A stretch of DNA of 5,009 nt, from positions 1 through 5,009 of the forward strand of contig JAFGVG010000282.1 of assembly GCA_016938095.1 (NCBI GenBank), written 5' to 3'. Made by a program: the position numbers and the translations under genes. This stretch comes from Bacteroidales bacterium. GTDB lineage: Bacteria > Bacteroidota > Bacteroidia > Bacteroidales > UBA10428. How positions within the stretch are numbered: the first letter of the stretch is position 1; every line of letters starts with the position of its first letter. The notes beneath the pieces are model-generated. The model was not told the DNA's origin and did not search any database. It was given only the letters and a program-made list of their open reading frames with translations. Below, one piece after another: positions 1 through 5,009 of the stretch.

Positions 1-1
1 C

Positions 2-1372
2 CCCGGGAATAACGGTGGAGACGGATTGGCGCTGGCCCGGATTTTAAAAGACCTGCATTTCGAACAAATAAGCGTATTCTGCCTTCATATCAGTAATAAC
101 CTTTCGGCCGACGCTGCCTTCAACCATGAACGCCTGCTCAGCAACAAAAATGTTCCGGTTCATTATGTATCCGCCCCGGAAAATTTTCCTTTACTTTCAC
201 CACCCACGGTTATCGTTGATGCGCTTTTCGGTTCCGGACTTTCGCGACCACTCGAAGGATTGGCAGCCTCTCTGGTTAATCATATAAACCAACTGGCCTG
301 CCGGGTAATTGCCATTGATATCCCAAGTGGATTGCCAGGTGATGAAGACAGTGCAAAATACGGCCAAAGCATTATTAAGGCCTCGGATACCCTTACTTTT
401 GAGTTTCCAAAACTTTCGTTTTTCTTTTCCGAAAACGAAATATACACCGGGCACTGGCATATTCTTCCCATAGGCTTGCACCCGCAAATAATTGCTGAAA
501 AAGAAACTGCATACCATTACGCCCTTACTGAAGATATATTGCCCATTCTGCAAAGACGGAACAAATTTGCACACAAGGGCAATTTCGGACATGCTTTGCT
601 GATAGCCGGATCATATGGAATGATGGGTGCAGCCATACTATCCGCAAGGGCTTGCCTGCGGACGGGAACAGGTTTGCTTACCACACATTTACCGGCATTG
701 GGTTATCCCATTGCCCAGGTATCGGTTCCCGAATCGATTTTCAGCATCGACGGGCACGATGCTTTCCTTTCGGCTTTACCCCTGTTGGAAAAATACACTG
801 CCATTGGTATCGGCCCGGGTATTGGCACCCATGCCGATTCGGCATTAGCGCTGAATGCTTTGCTGCATTCATGGAAAAAGCCTCTTGTGGTAGATGCTGA
901 TGCCATTAACCTGCTGGCGACAAATAGCAATTTGATGGGTCACCTGCCAGAAAACACCATTCTTACGCCACATCCGGGAGAATTTGACCGTCTCACCGGA
1001 AAAAATACCAATGGTTACCAACGGCATAAAACACAGCTGGCATTTTCGGTCAAATATAAAGTCATTATCGTACTTAAGGGAGCATACACATCCGTTACAT
1101 TGCCCAACGGTCATTGCTTTTTCAACAGTACAGGCAATCCGGGTATGGCTACGGCAGGATGCGGTGATGTACTAACCGGTATGATTCTTTCGTTATTAGC
1201 ACAGGGATATACTCCCCGGGAGGCTGCAGTTTTGGGTGTTTTTCTGCACGGATTGGCAGGCGATATTGCTTGCAGTACTTCCGGAGAGGCTGCCCTGATT
1301 GCTTCAGATGTCATAGATAATATAGGAAATGCGTATAAAGCCCTTCTTAAAAATGAAAAACCGACAGTATAA
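2..1372 (+). CDS. nnr: Bifunctional NAD(P)H-hydrate repair enzyme (NnrE epimerase + NnrD dehydratase), 5'-truncated by the window edge
   Basis: This metabolite-repair enzyme acts in the cytosol. The N-terminal NnrE (YjeF_N) domain interconverts R and S forms of hydrated NAD(P)H, and the C-terminal NnrD (carbohydrate-kinase-like) domain dehydrates the S form back to NAD(P)H using ADP or ATP. The frame is open to the window edge and starts inside the NnrE signature PGNNGGDG (visible residues 1-8), so the true start lies upstream; roughly 50-60 residues are probably missing, judging from the usual length of about 500. The TTG at 26 is internal to the motif and is not a start. Further NnrE motifs are VDALFGSGL (72-80) and DIPSG (106-110). 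NnrD motifs are HKGNFGHALLIAGS (191-204), GIGPGIGT (269-276), VVDADAINLLA (296-306), TPHPGEF (322-328) and NPGMATAGCGD (379-389), the last holding the expected catalytic Asp. There are no internal stops. The stop TAA at 1370-1372 overlaps the next gene by 20 nt. The identification is secure. Confidence 0.96.
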   Translation, partial: PGNNGGDGLALARILKDLHFEQISVFCLHISNNLSADAAFNHERLLSNKNVPVHYVSAPENFPLLSPPTVIVDALFGSGLSRPLEGLAASLVNHINQLACRVIAIDIPSGLPGDEDSAKYGQSIIKASDTLTFEFPKLSFFFSENEIYTGHWHILPIGLHPQIIAEKETAYHYALTEDILPILQRRNKFAHKGNFGHALLIAGSYGMMGAAILSARACLRTGTGLLTTHLPALGYPIAQVSVPESIFSIDGHDAFLSALPLLEKYTAIGIGPGIGTHADSALALNALLHSWKKPLVVDADAINLLATNSNLMGHLPENTILTPHPGEFDRLTGKNTNGYQRHKTQLAFSVKYKVIIVLKGAYTSVTLPNGHCFFNSTGNPGMATAGCGDVLTGMILSLLAQGYTPREAAVLGVFLHGLAGDIACSTSGEAALIASDVIDNIGNAYKALLKNEKPTV

Positions 1373-2447
1373 ATACACCTTTCTCTTTTACCCGGCACTT
1401 TTGTTAAGCTGTGCTTCCACCGGCAGTATCACCGTAAGCAATGTAAACGATTCGGGACCCTCCGCATCGTTTTCCTATATTTATGCTTTGCCACAAACGG
1501 TCGTTGACGTATACATAAAAGCCGAAGAAACCCAGATCATTCCGGGCCCCTATCACAAATTTGCAGAAAAATACCTGGGTATACAGCATGCACCGTCAAA
1601 GCCAGAAAAGCACTATGCACTTCGTGAAATTGTCCTGGAAAAACACACCGAAGCTGATCCCGATTTTATATACAGTGTAAAAAGCATCGCCAATCCGGAG
1701 AATAACCCTGGTATTTCCCGGTTGCTCGATAGCAAAATGATTTTGAGTAGTCAGTTTTTTTCTGCTGACCATACCAGTTTTTACACGCTTCCGGTTGACC
1801 CGGAGGCCATTCAGTACACCGACCTTTCGGTAAAACGTAATTTTGAAGCCGAAAAAGATATTGAAGTAAGTCTGACAATGCCTGACACGCTCTACTCGAC
1901 AAGGCCTGCAAATCGGAATGTGCTGAAGGAAAAAACCATTGAGCAGAAGGCCGAAGAAGCTGCTAATTTTCTGATCAAATTAAAAAAACGAAGGTTTAAA
2001 CTGGTTGCCGGGCAGTACGACTGCATGCCCGAAGGCGAAGCAATGGCCGATGCACTTGCAGAATTGGCCCGCATTGAAAAGGAATACCTTGCACTTTTTA
2101 TTGGCCGCAGCGTGATCACATCTGTTGAACGCACCTTTCATTATACACCGGTTTCAGGCAATAACAGTGACAGGATTGTGCTTTTCAGATTTTCTGAGCG
2201 TGACGGATTTCTCGATGCAAAAGAAGCAGGTGGCTTGCCGGTCATTTTGAATATCGAGGCTGCCAATAAAACAGCCGGATTGGAAAAATACATCATACCA
2301 CTGAAACCTTCAGTCAATACCCTGCCCTACCGTATACCGGATCAGGCAATACTAAAAATAACAGTAGGCGAGCAATTATGGACTGAAGCCACGCTCCCGG
2401 TTTACCAATACGGTGCTATGGTAATGGCTGATCTACAAAACAGGTGA
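1353..2447 (+). CDS. DUF4831-type outer-membrane lipoprotein
   Basis: This is a 364-residue predicted lipoprotein of unknown function. The N-terminus is a short basic region (MKNRQYKY), a hydrophobic stretch and a lipobox LLSC with the lipidated Cys at residue 20. Residue +2 is Ala, so outer-membrane sorting is expected. The ATG at 1353 was chosen over the in-frame ATG at 1329 because it gives a signal peptide of normal length with the charged residues directly before the hydrophobic core; the longer form would add eight residues. The mature part resembles the Bacteroidetes family DUF4831: an early YALPQTVVDVYIKAEET segment (44-60), PGPYHKFAEKYLGI (64-77), and a Lys/Glu-rich, probably helical stretch at about 193-250 that ends in EYLALFIG. 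The DUF4831 assignment comes from recalled family motifs, not a search. The start lies inside the last codons of nnr, which suggests co-transcription and possibly translational coupling. The 3' end overlaps the convergent thioredoxin-like gene by 15 nt. No enzymatic motif is visible. Confidence 0.85.
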   Translation: MKNRQYKYTFLFYPALLLSCASTGSITVSNVNDSGPSASFSYIYALPQTVVDVYIKAEETQIIPGPYHKFAEKYLGIQHAPSKPEKHYALREIVLEKHTEADPDFIYSVKSIANPENNPGISRLLDSKMILSSQFFSADHTSFYTLPVDPEAIQYTDLSVKRNFEAEKDIEVSLTMPDTLYSTRPANRNVLKEKTIEQKAEEAANFLIKLKKRRFKLVAGQYDCMPEGEAMADALAELARIEKEYLALFIGRSVITSVERTFHYTPVSGNNSDRIVLFRFSERDGFLDAKEAGGLPVILNIEAANKTAGLEKYIIPLKPSVNTLPYRIPDQAILKITVGEQLWTEATLPVYQYGAMVMADLQNR

Positions 2448-2954
2448 AACATAGCTTGCAGTGAAATCCTCCCATTTAGTAGTCTTATAGGCATCCCCGC
2501 CGATGAATTTGAGAATCTGATCGAAAGGCTGGGCTTTAACAAAACCCTGCAATGGGTATATCATGTTGGTTTTTTCATCGAGGAAAACCACCGAAGGATA
2601 ACCCAGTTGGCCGTTCAATAACGAGGCAGCAAGCTGATTATAACCCCTTGTGCCATTGTTAACGTACTTGTAGGTTTGTCCGTTGAGCACCACATCGGTC
2701 TTTTGCTCGGCATTAAATTTTACCGCGTAAAAATTGGCATTGATATAATCAGCAATAACCGGGTGGCTAAAGGTTTGATTATCCATAACCTTACACCAGC
2801 TGCACCAGTCGGTGTATACATCAATCATAATCTTCCGGGGCTCCTTATTAACCATTTCAAAAGCTTCTTCAATGGTATGCCATTTAACAATGCTTTGTGC
2901 AGCAACAGTTGCAGTAAACAGAAAAGCAGCACAAAATATGATAAAAACTCTCAT
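2433..2954 (-). CDS. Exported thioredoxin-like protein with CSWC active site
   Basis: This is a 173-residue thioredoxin-fold protein predicted to act in the periplasm. Residues 1-19 form a Sec signal peptide (MRVFIIFCAAFLFTATVAA); cleavage after A19, with V17 at -3, would leave Gln at the mature N-terminus. The domain shows the classic order: a KIMIDVYTDWCSWCK segment (41-55) with redox cysteines C51 and C54, and GYPSVVFLD (118-126) with the expected cis-proline P120. This short format with WCxWCK and a following MD..TF resembles the thioredoxin_7-like group common in Bacteroidetes. The likely role is thiol-disulfide exchange or reduction of exported proteins; the partner cannot be read from the sequence. 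The start ATG (2952-2954) follows an A/T-rich leader with no Shine-Dalgarno site, about 30 nt after a predicted transcription start. The gene is divergent from pepD and convergent with the lipoprotein gene, so it is probably monocistronic. Family-level identification is firm; substrate and redox direction are unknown. Confidence 0.92.
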   Translation of the reverse strand: MRVFIIFCAAFLFTATVAAQSIVKWHTIEEAFEMVNKEPRKIMIDVYTDWCSWCKVMDNQTFSHPVIADYINANFYAVKFNAEQKTDVVLNGQTYKYVNNGTRGYNQLAASLLNGQLGYPSVVFLDEKTNMIYPLQGFVKAQPFDQILKFIGGDAYKTTKWEDFTASYVSPVL

Positions 2955-2990
2955 AAATATCAGATTTATTTACAATTATAATAATTACGC

Positions 2991-3019
2991 CAAAAGTAGG
3001 AAAATGTTCCGGTTGCAAA
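2991..3019 (-). promoter_or_regulatory. Candidate Bacteroidetes-type promoter for the thioredoxin-like gene
   Basis: On the minus strand the sequence reads TTTG (3019-3016), 17 nt, then TACTTTTG (2998-2991). The second element is a perfect match to the Bacteroidetes primary-sigma -7 consensus TAnnTTTG, and a TTTG/TTG -33 box at this distance falls within reported spacing, although on the short side. Transcription would begin near 2985, giving a leader of about 30 nt before the ATG at 2954. This is a pattern match only. Confidence 0.6.
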
Positions 3020-3041
3020 CGTTAATTATCTGTGAAAAAAG

Positions 3042-3092
3042 CGGTAAGTAACCCCTGCCGGCCAAACCTTACCGGACAAAAAAGGAGGCAGG
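3042..3092. other. Interleaved inverted repeats in the divergent intergenic region
   Basis: Two perfect inverted repeats are interlocked here. CGGTAAG (3042-3048) pairs with CTTACCG (3068-3074). CCTGCC (3054-3059), lying in the loop of the first, pairs with GGCAGG (3087-3092) outside it. As RNA this is the topology of an H-type pseudoknot, or two mutually exclusive hairpins; as DNA it could be a pair of operator half-sites. It sits between the two predicted promoters and so may not be transcribed. No T-tract follows on either strand, so it does not look like a terminator. Confidence 0.3.
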
Positions 3093-3118
3093 CACATTGC
3101 TAAAATTATGACAAAAAT

Positions 3119-3151
3119 CTTGGCACAGAAGGCAGAATATGGGTAATTTTA
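3119..3151 (+). promoter_or_regulatory. Candidate Bacteroidetes-type promoter for pepD
   Basis: CTTG at 3119-3122 is followed after 21 nt by TAATTTTA at 3144-3151, one base away from the Bacteroidetes -7 consensus TAnnTTTG, with normal -33 to -7 spacing. Transcription would start near 3158, leaving a leader of about 24 nt before the pepD ATG at 3182. The stretch just before the ATG (TTAATAAACAACAT) is A-rich with no Shine-Dalgarno site, as is usual in this phylum. It is weaker than the promoter proposed for the opposite strand. Confidence 0.4.
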
Positions 3152-3181
3152 GGGTTTACGTCACCTATTAATAAACAACAT

Positions 3182-4642
3182 ATGAATACAAACATCGAAA
3201 CACTTGCCCCAAAAGGCGTTTGGAAGAATTTCAAAAGCCTTACACAAATTCCCCGACCCTCCAAAAAAGAAGCGCTGGTTGTTGATTTTGTGAAAAAATT
3301 CGGAGAGAACCTCGGACTTGATACCAAGGTCGATAAAGTTGGCAATATCATTATCCGAAAGCCGGCATCACCAGGCATGGAGAATCGTCAGGGGGTTGTA
3401 TTCCAGTCGCACCTCGACATGGTACCCCAGAAAAATACCGATAAAAAGCACGATTTCGAAAAAGACCCCATTGAAGCCTATATCGATGGCGAATGGGTAA
3501 AGGCCAACGGAACAACCCTGGGTGCCGATAACGGTATTGGCGTAGCAGCCATGTTATCGTTGCTGGAAGATAAATCCCTACAGCATGGGCCGATCGAATG
3601 CCTCTTTACCGTAGACGAAGAAACCGGCATGACAGGTGCCTTTGCCCTGCAAGCGGGAGTGCTTAAGGGCGATATCCTTATGAATCTCGACTCAGAAGAC
3701 GAAGGTGAGCTTTTTATTGGTTGTGCAGGAGGTGAGGATGCCAACATTGAATTCGACTATGCGGCAGATGCAGTACCTACAAATTATCAGCCATTTAATA
3801 TAAAAGTATCCGGACTAAAAGGAGGCCACTCCGGACTTGATATAAACCTGGGAAGGGGAAACTCAAATCAGGTATTGATAAGACTTCTCCGCAAAGCAGA
3901 GCGTGAAGCCGGCTTACGTTTATGTGAGTTCGAGGGTGGCAATATGCGCAATGCTATCCCGCGCGAGGCAAATGCCCTTGTGCTGGTTCCGCAGGACAAA
4001 GTAAGCCTTTTCAAAGAAATTGTTGAAAAGTATACCACCATCGTCCGTAAGGAATTGTCTGTCACCGAACCGGATCTTCAAATCACCCTTGCACCTGAAG
4101 ACAAACCGGCACGGGTTATGGAACCGGGCTTGCAGAAGAGGTTCATAGCCTCCGTTTTCAGTTGTCCCAATGGGGTAATCCGCATGACCGATGGTATTGA
4201 CGGACTGGTGGAAACATCTACCAACCTTTCGATTATTAAAACCAGTGGTCCGAAAATAGCTATAAGTTGTTTATTGCGCAGTTCAGTGGATTCGGCAAAA
4301 GAAAACCTTGCAGAAGTTATGAAGGCCTTGTTTGAACTGGCAGGTGCACGTGCAGGCTTTACCGGAGCTTATCCGGGGTGGAAACCCAATATGAATTCTA
4401 CCATAATGAAAACGATGGATACGGTATACCAAAAAAAGTACGGCAAAAATATGGAAATCAAAGCTGTGCATGCCGGATTGGAGTGTGGTCTCATCGGCGG
4501 GGTTTATCCAAACCTCGACATGGTATCGTTTGGTCCCACCATCAGACATCCACACTCACCCGATGAAAAGGTGCATATTGAAAGCGTTCAGAAATTCTGG
4601 GATTTTCTGGTGGAAACCCTTAAGAATATACCGGTCAAATAA
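3182..4642 (+). CDS. pepD: Aminoacyl-histidine dipeptidase PepD (peptidase family M20)
   Basis: This is a cytosolic di-zinc dipeptidase that hydrolyses Xaa-His dipeptides such as carnosine and other unblocked dipeptides, serving peptide nitrogen recycling. At 486 residues it has the length of E. coli PepD (485), and every key residue follows the recalled E. coli numbering at a constant offset of three. Visible are SHLDMVPQK with metal ligand H77 and catalytic D79, LGADNGIG with bridging D116, DEETGM with general base E146 and ligand E147, NLDSEDEGE with ligand D170, and HPHSPDE with ligand H458. GLKGGHSGLDI (211-221) opens the inserted lid domain (about 185-400), and NAIPREA (257-263), GAYPGW (395-400) and HAGLECGL (430-437) are also family-typical. 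There is no signal peptide. The ATG is well placed after a short A-rich leader. The gene is divergent from the thioredoxin-like gene and followed only by a noncoding inverted repeat, so it is probably monocistronic. Nothing appears truncated or degraded. Confidence 0.97.
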   Translation: MNTNIETLAPKGVWKNFKSLTQIPRPSKKEALVVDFVKKFGENLGLDTKVDKVGNIIIRKPASPGMENRQGVVFQSHLDMVPQKNTDKKHDFEKDPIEAYIDGEWVKANGTTLGADNGIGVAAMLSLLEDKSLQHGPIECLFTVDEETGMTGAFALQAGVLKGDILMNLDSEDEGELFIGCAGGEDANIEFDYAADAVPTNYQPFNIKVSGLKGGHSGLDINLGRGNSNQVLIRLLRKAEREAGLRLCEFEGGNMRNAIPREANALVLVPQDKVSLFKEIVEKYTTIVRKELSVTEPDLQITLAPEDKPARVMEPGLQKRFIASVFSCPNGVIRMTDGIDGLVETSTNLSIIKTSGPKIAISCLLRSSVDSAKENLAEVMKALFELAGARAGFTGAYPGWKPNMNSTIMKTMDTVYQKKYGKNMEIKAVHAGLECGLIGGVYPNLDMVSFGPTIRHPHSPDEKVHIESVQKFWDFLVETLKNIPVK

Positions 4643-4773
4643 TTGGCATCTTTTACAGCTAAAAATGCTGAGTGCATAGCGTAGTTTCCTGACCATAGCC
4701 GTCAACTTAACATACTATTATTTAGAGCAAGGCACTTGCTTTATTAATTTCAGATGAGCTTAGTAAATGTTCT

Positions 4774-4803
4774 ATCCCCCTTTGGAGGGGGCTGGGGGAG
4801 GAT
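4774..4803 (+). repeat. C/G-rich REP-like module, left copy
   Basis: This 30-nt module contains CCCCCTTTGGAGGGGG (4776-4791), which forms a 6-bp stem CCCCCT/AGGGGG around a TTGG loop, followed by CTGGGGGAGGAT. It matches the right copy at 4875-4904 on the opposite strand at 27 of 30 positions, well above the flanking arm. The composition is strikingly unlike the A/T-rich surroundings. Short C/G-rich hairpins of this kind recur between genes in many Bacteroidetes genomes (recalled, not searched here). The G-runs on the + strand could also form a weak two-tetrad quadruplex. Confidence 0.75.
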
Positions 4804-4823
4804 TATAGCACGTTATCAATTGT

Positions 4824-4852
4824 TTTATATTAGCGTATTATTTTAATATAAA
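4824..4852. repeat. Small A/T hairpin at the apex of the large inverted repeat
   Basis: TTTATATTA (4824-4832) and TAATATAAA (4844-4852) are perfect complements, giving a 9-bp all-A/T stem with an 11-nt loop. It lies near the centre of the 71-nt spacer, so the large palindrome would end in its own terminal stem-loop. Because the region is A/T-rich, a chance match is possible. Confidence 0.45.
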
Positions 4853-4874
4853 TAAAAAGCTTGAATTCATGCAA

Positions 4875-4904
4875 GTCCTCCCCCTACCCCCTCCAAAGGG
4901 GGAT
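4875..4904 (-). repeat. C/G-rich REP-like module, right copy
   Basis: This is the inverted partner of the module at 4774-4803. Read on the minus strand it again begins AT, then CCCCCTTTGGAGGGGG, then TAGGGGGAGGAC. It differs from the left copy only at module positions 19, 20 and 30. The two copies point toward each other across the A/T-rich spacer, which is the arrangement seen in BIME-type paired REP elements. Confidence 0.75.
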
Positions 4905-5009
4905 ATCGCATTTGCAAAACTCAGTTTAAGCTAATAAAGTGAGTGTCTTATTCTACAGAATAATTTCTTAGCTTGACGGCTATGGTTTGCAATTACGCCT
5001 AAAGAAATA

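Larger units (their letters stand above)
4679..4998. repeat. Large imperfect inverted repeat, REP/BIME-like or MITE-like element of about 320 nt
   Basis: The left arm 4692-4803 and the right arm 4875-4986 are reverse complements with no gap over 112 nt: 59 of 82 identical in the outer part and 27 of 30 in the inner part by hand count. The outer ends begin with an exact 14-nt match, ACCATAGCCGTCAA (4692-4705 on +, 4973-4986 on -). Weaker similarity continues outward to GCGTA at 4679-4683 and its complement at 4994-4998 if one base is gapped. A 71-nt A/T-rich spacer (4804-4874) separates the arms. No transposase or other ORF is inside. The form suggests a non-autonomous mobile or REP-derived repeat, or a very long hairpin if transcribed. 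No convincing target-site duplication was found, and the outer edge on the right is only 11 nt from the window end, so the true boundaries are uncertain. Confidence 0.75.
4643..5009. other. 367-nt region without genes after pepD
   Basis: No credible coding sequence lies between the pepD stop and the window end. Apart from about 36 nt after the stop and the last 11 nt of the window, the whole stretch is occupied by one large imperfect inverted repeat, described separately. No clear intrinsic terminator (G/C stem plus T-run) directly follows pepD; the first strong hairpin on its transcript is the C/G-rich one at 4776-4791, about 135 nt downstream. Confidence 0.8.

Noticed and set aside
26..28. 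TTG as the start codon of the first gene
   Set aside because: The frame stays open upstream to the window edge and the preceding codons encode PGNNGGDG, the core NnrE motif, so the TTG is an internal Leu codon.
197..592. 131-residue open frame on the minus strand
   Set aside because: It lies wholly within nnr, opposite conserved NnrE motifs. Its translation has a skewed composition and no recognisable family features.
1111..1398. 95-residue open frame on the minus strand across the nnr/lipoprotein junction
   Set aside because: It is antisense to the NnrD catalytic motif and the lipoprotein signal peptide, both clearly real; there is no promoter-like sequence or recognisable domain.
2931..2954. 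Lipoprotein signal using Cys8 of the thioredoxin-like protein
   Set aside because: The preceding residues IIF do not form a lipobox and the hydrophobic core continues beyond the Cys; a Sec peptide cut after Ala19 fits better.
3121..3133. Sigma-54-like promoter (TGGCAC followed by GC) upstream of pepD
   Set aside because: The GG and GC elements (3122-3123 and 3132-3133) are separated by 8 nt instead of the 10 nt required for -24/-12 promoters.
3081..3146. AAAGGAGG followed by a 12-codon frame (ATG 3108 to TAA 3144-3146) as a leader peptide of pepD
   Set aside because: The purine run is 19 nt from the ATG, too far for a Shine-Dalgarno site, the frame overlaps the proposed promoter, and the peptide has no regulatory codon run.
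4658..4680. Short hairpin ATGC/GCAT after pepD as an intrinsic terminator
   Set aside because: The stem is only 4 bp plus a bulged extension, and no T-run follows.
4659..5003. CTAAA at 4659-4663 and 4999-5003 as a target-site duplication of the inverted repeat
   Set aside because: The left copy is separated from the arm end by about 15 nt while the right copy abuts it, and a 5-nt A/T-rich match is likely by chance.

Overview
The window looks like chromosomal DNA of a Bacteroidota bacterium, probably class Bacteroidia. The evidence is a lipoprotein of the largely Bacteroidetes-restricted DUF4831 type, A/T-rich leaders without convincing Shine-Dalgarno sites, and two candidate promoters resembling the Bacteroidetes form (TTG / TAnnTTTG). 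No phage, CRISPR, rRNA or tRNA gene is visible, and the coding part is ordinary housekeeping sequence.

Layout. (1) Positions 2-1372, + strand: the 5'-truncated 3' part of a bifunctional NAD(P)H-hydrate repair gene (NnrE epimerase domain, then NnrD dehydratase domain); the window opens inside the PGNNGGDG motif. (2) Positions 1353-2447, + strand: a DUF4831-type outer-membrane lipoprotein whose start overlaps the end of nnr by 20 nt. (3) Positions 2433-2954, - strand: an exported thioredoxin-fold protein with a CSWC active site, whose 3' end overlaps the lipoprotein gene by 15 nt. (4) Positions 2955-3181: a 227-nt divergent intergenic region with one candidate promoter on each strand and a pair of nested inverted repeats between them. 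(5) Positions 3182-4642, + strand: pepD, a cytosolic M20-family aminoacyl-histidine dipeptidase with all metal and catalytic residues present. (6) Positions 4643-5009: no gene, but nearly all of it is one large inverted repeat.

The most unusual structure is that last region. Two 112-nt arms (4692-4803 and 4875-4986) align as reverse complements with no gap (86 of 112 identical by hand count) around a 71-nt A/T-rich spacer that carries its own small hairpin at the apex. The inner 30 nt of each arm is a much better conserved C/G-rich module (27 of 30) containing the hairpin CCCCCTTTGGAGGGGG; the outer end is an exact 14-nt ACCATAGCCGTCAA. It has the form of a REP/BIME-like or MITE-like non-autonomous repeat, with no transposase in view. 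Its family identity cannot be settled from this sequence.

Functionally the genes do not form one pathway. nnr and the lipoprotein are probably co-transcribed; the thioredoxin-like gene and pepD are probably separate transcription units starting from the shared divergent region.
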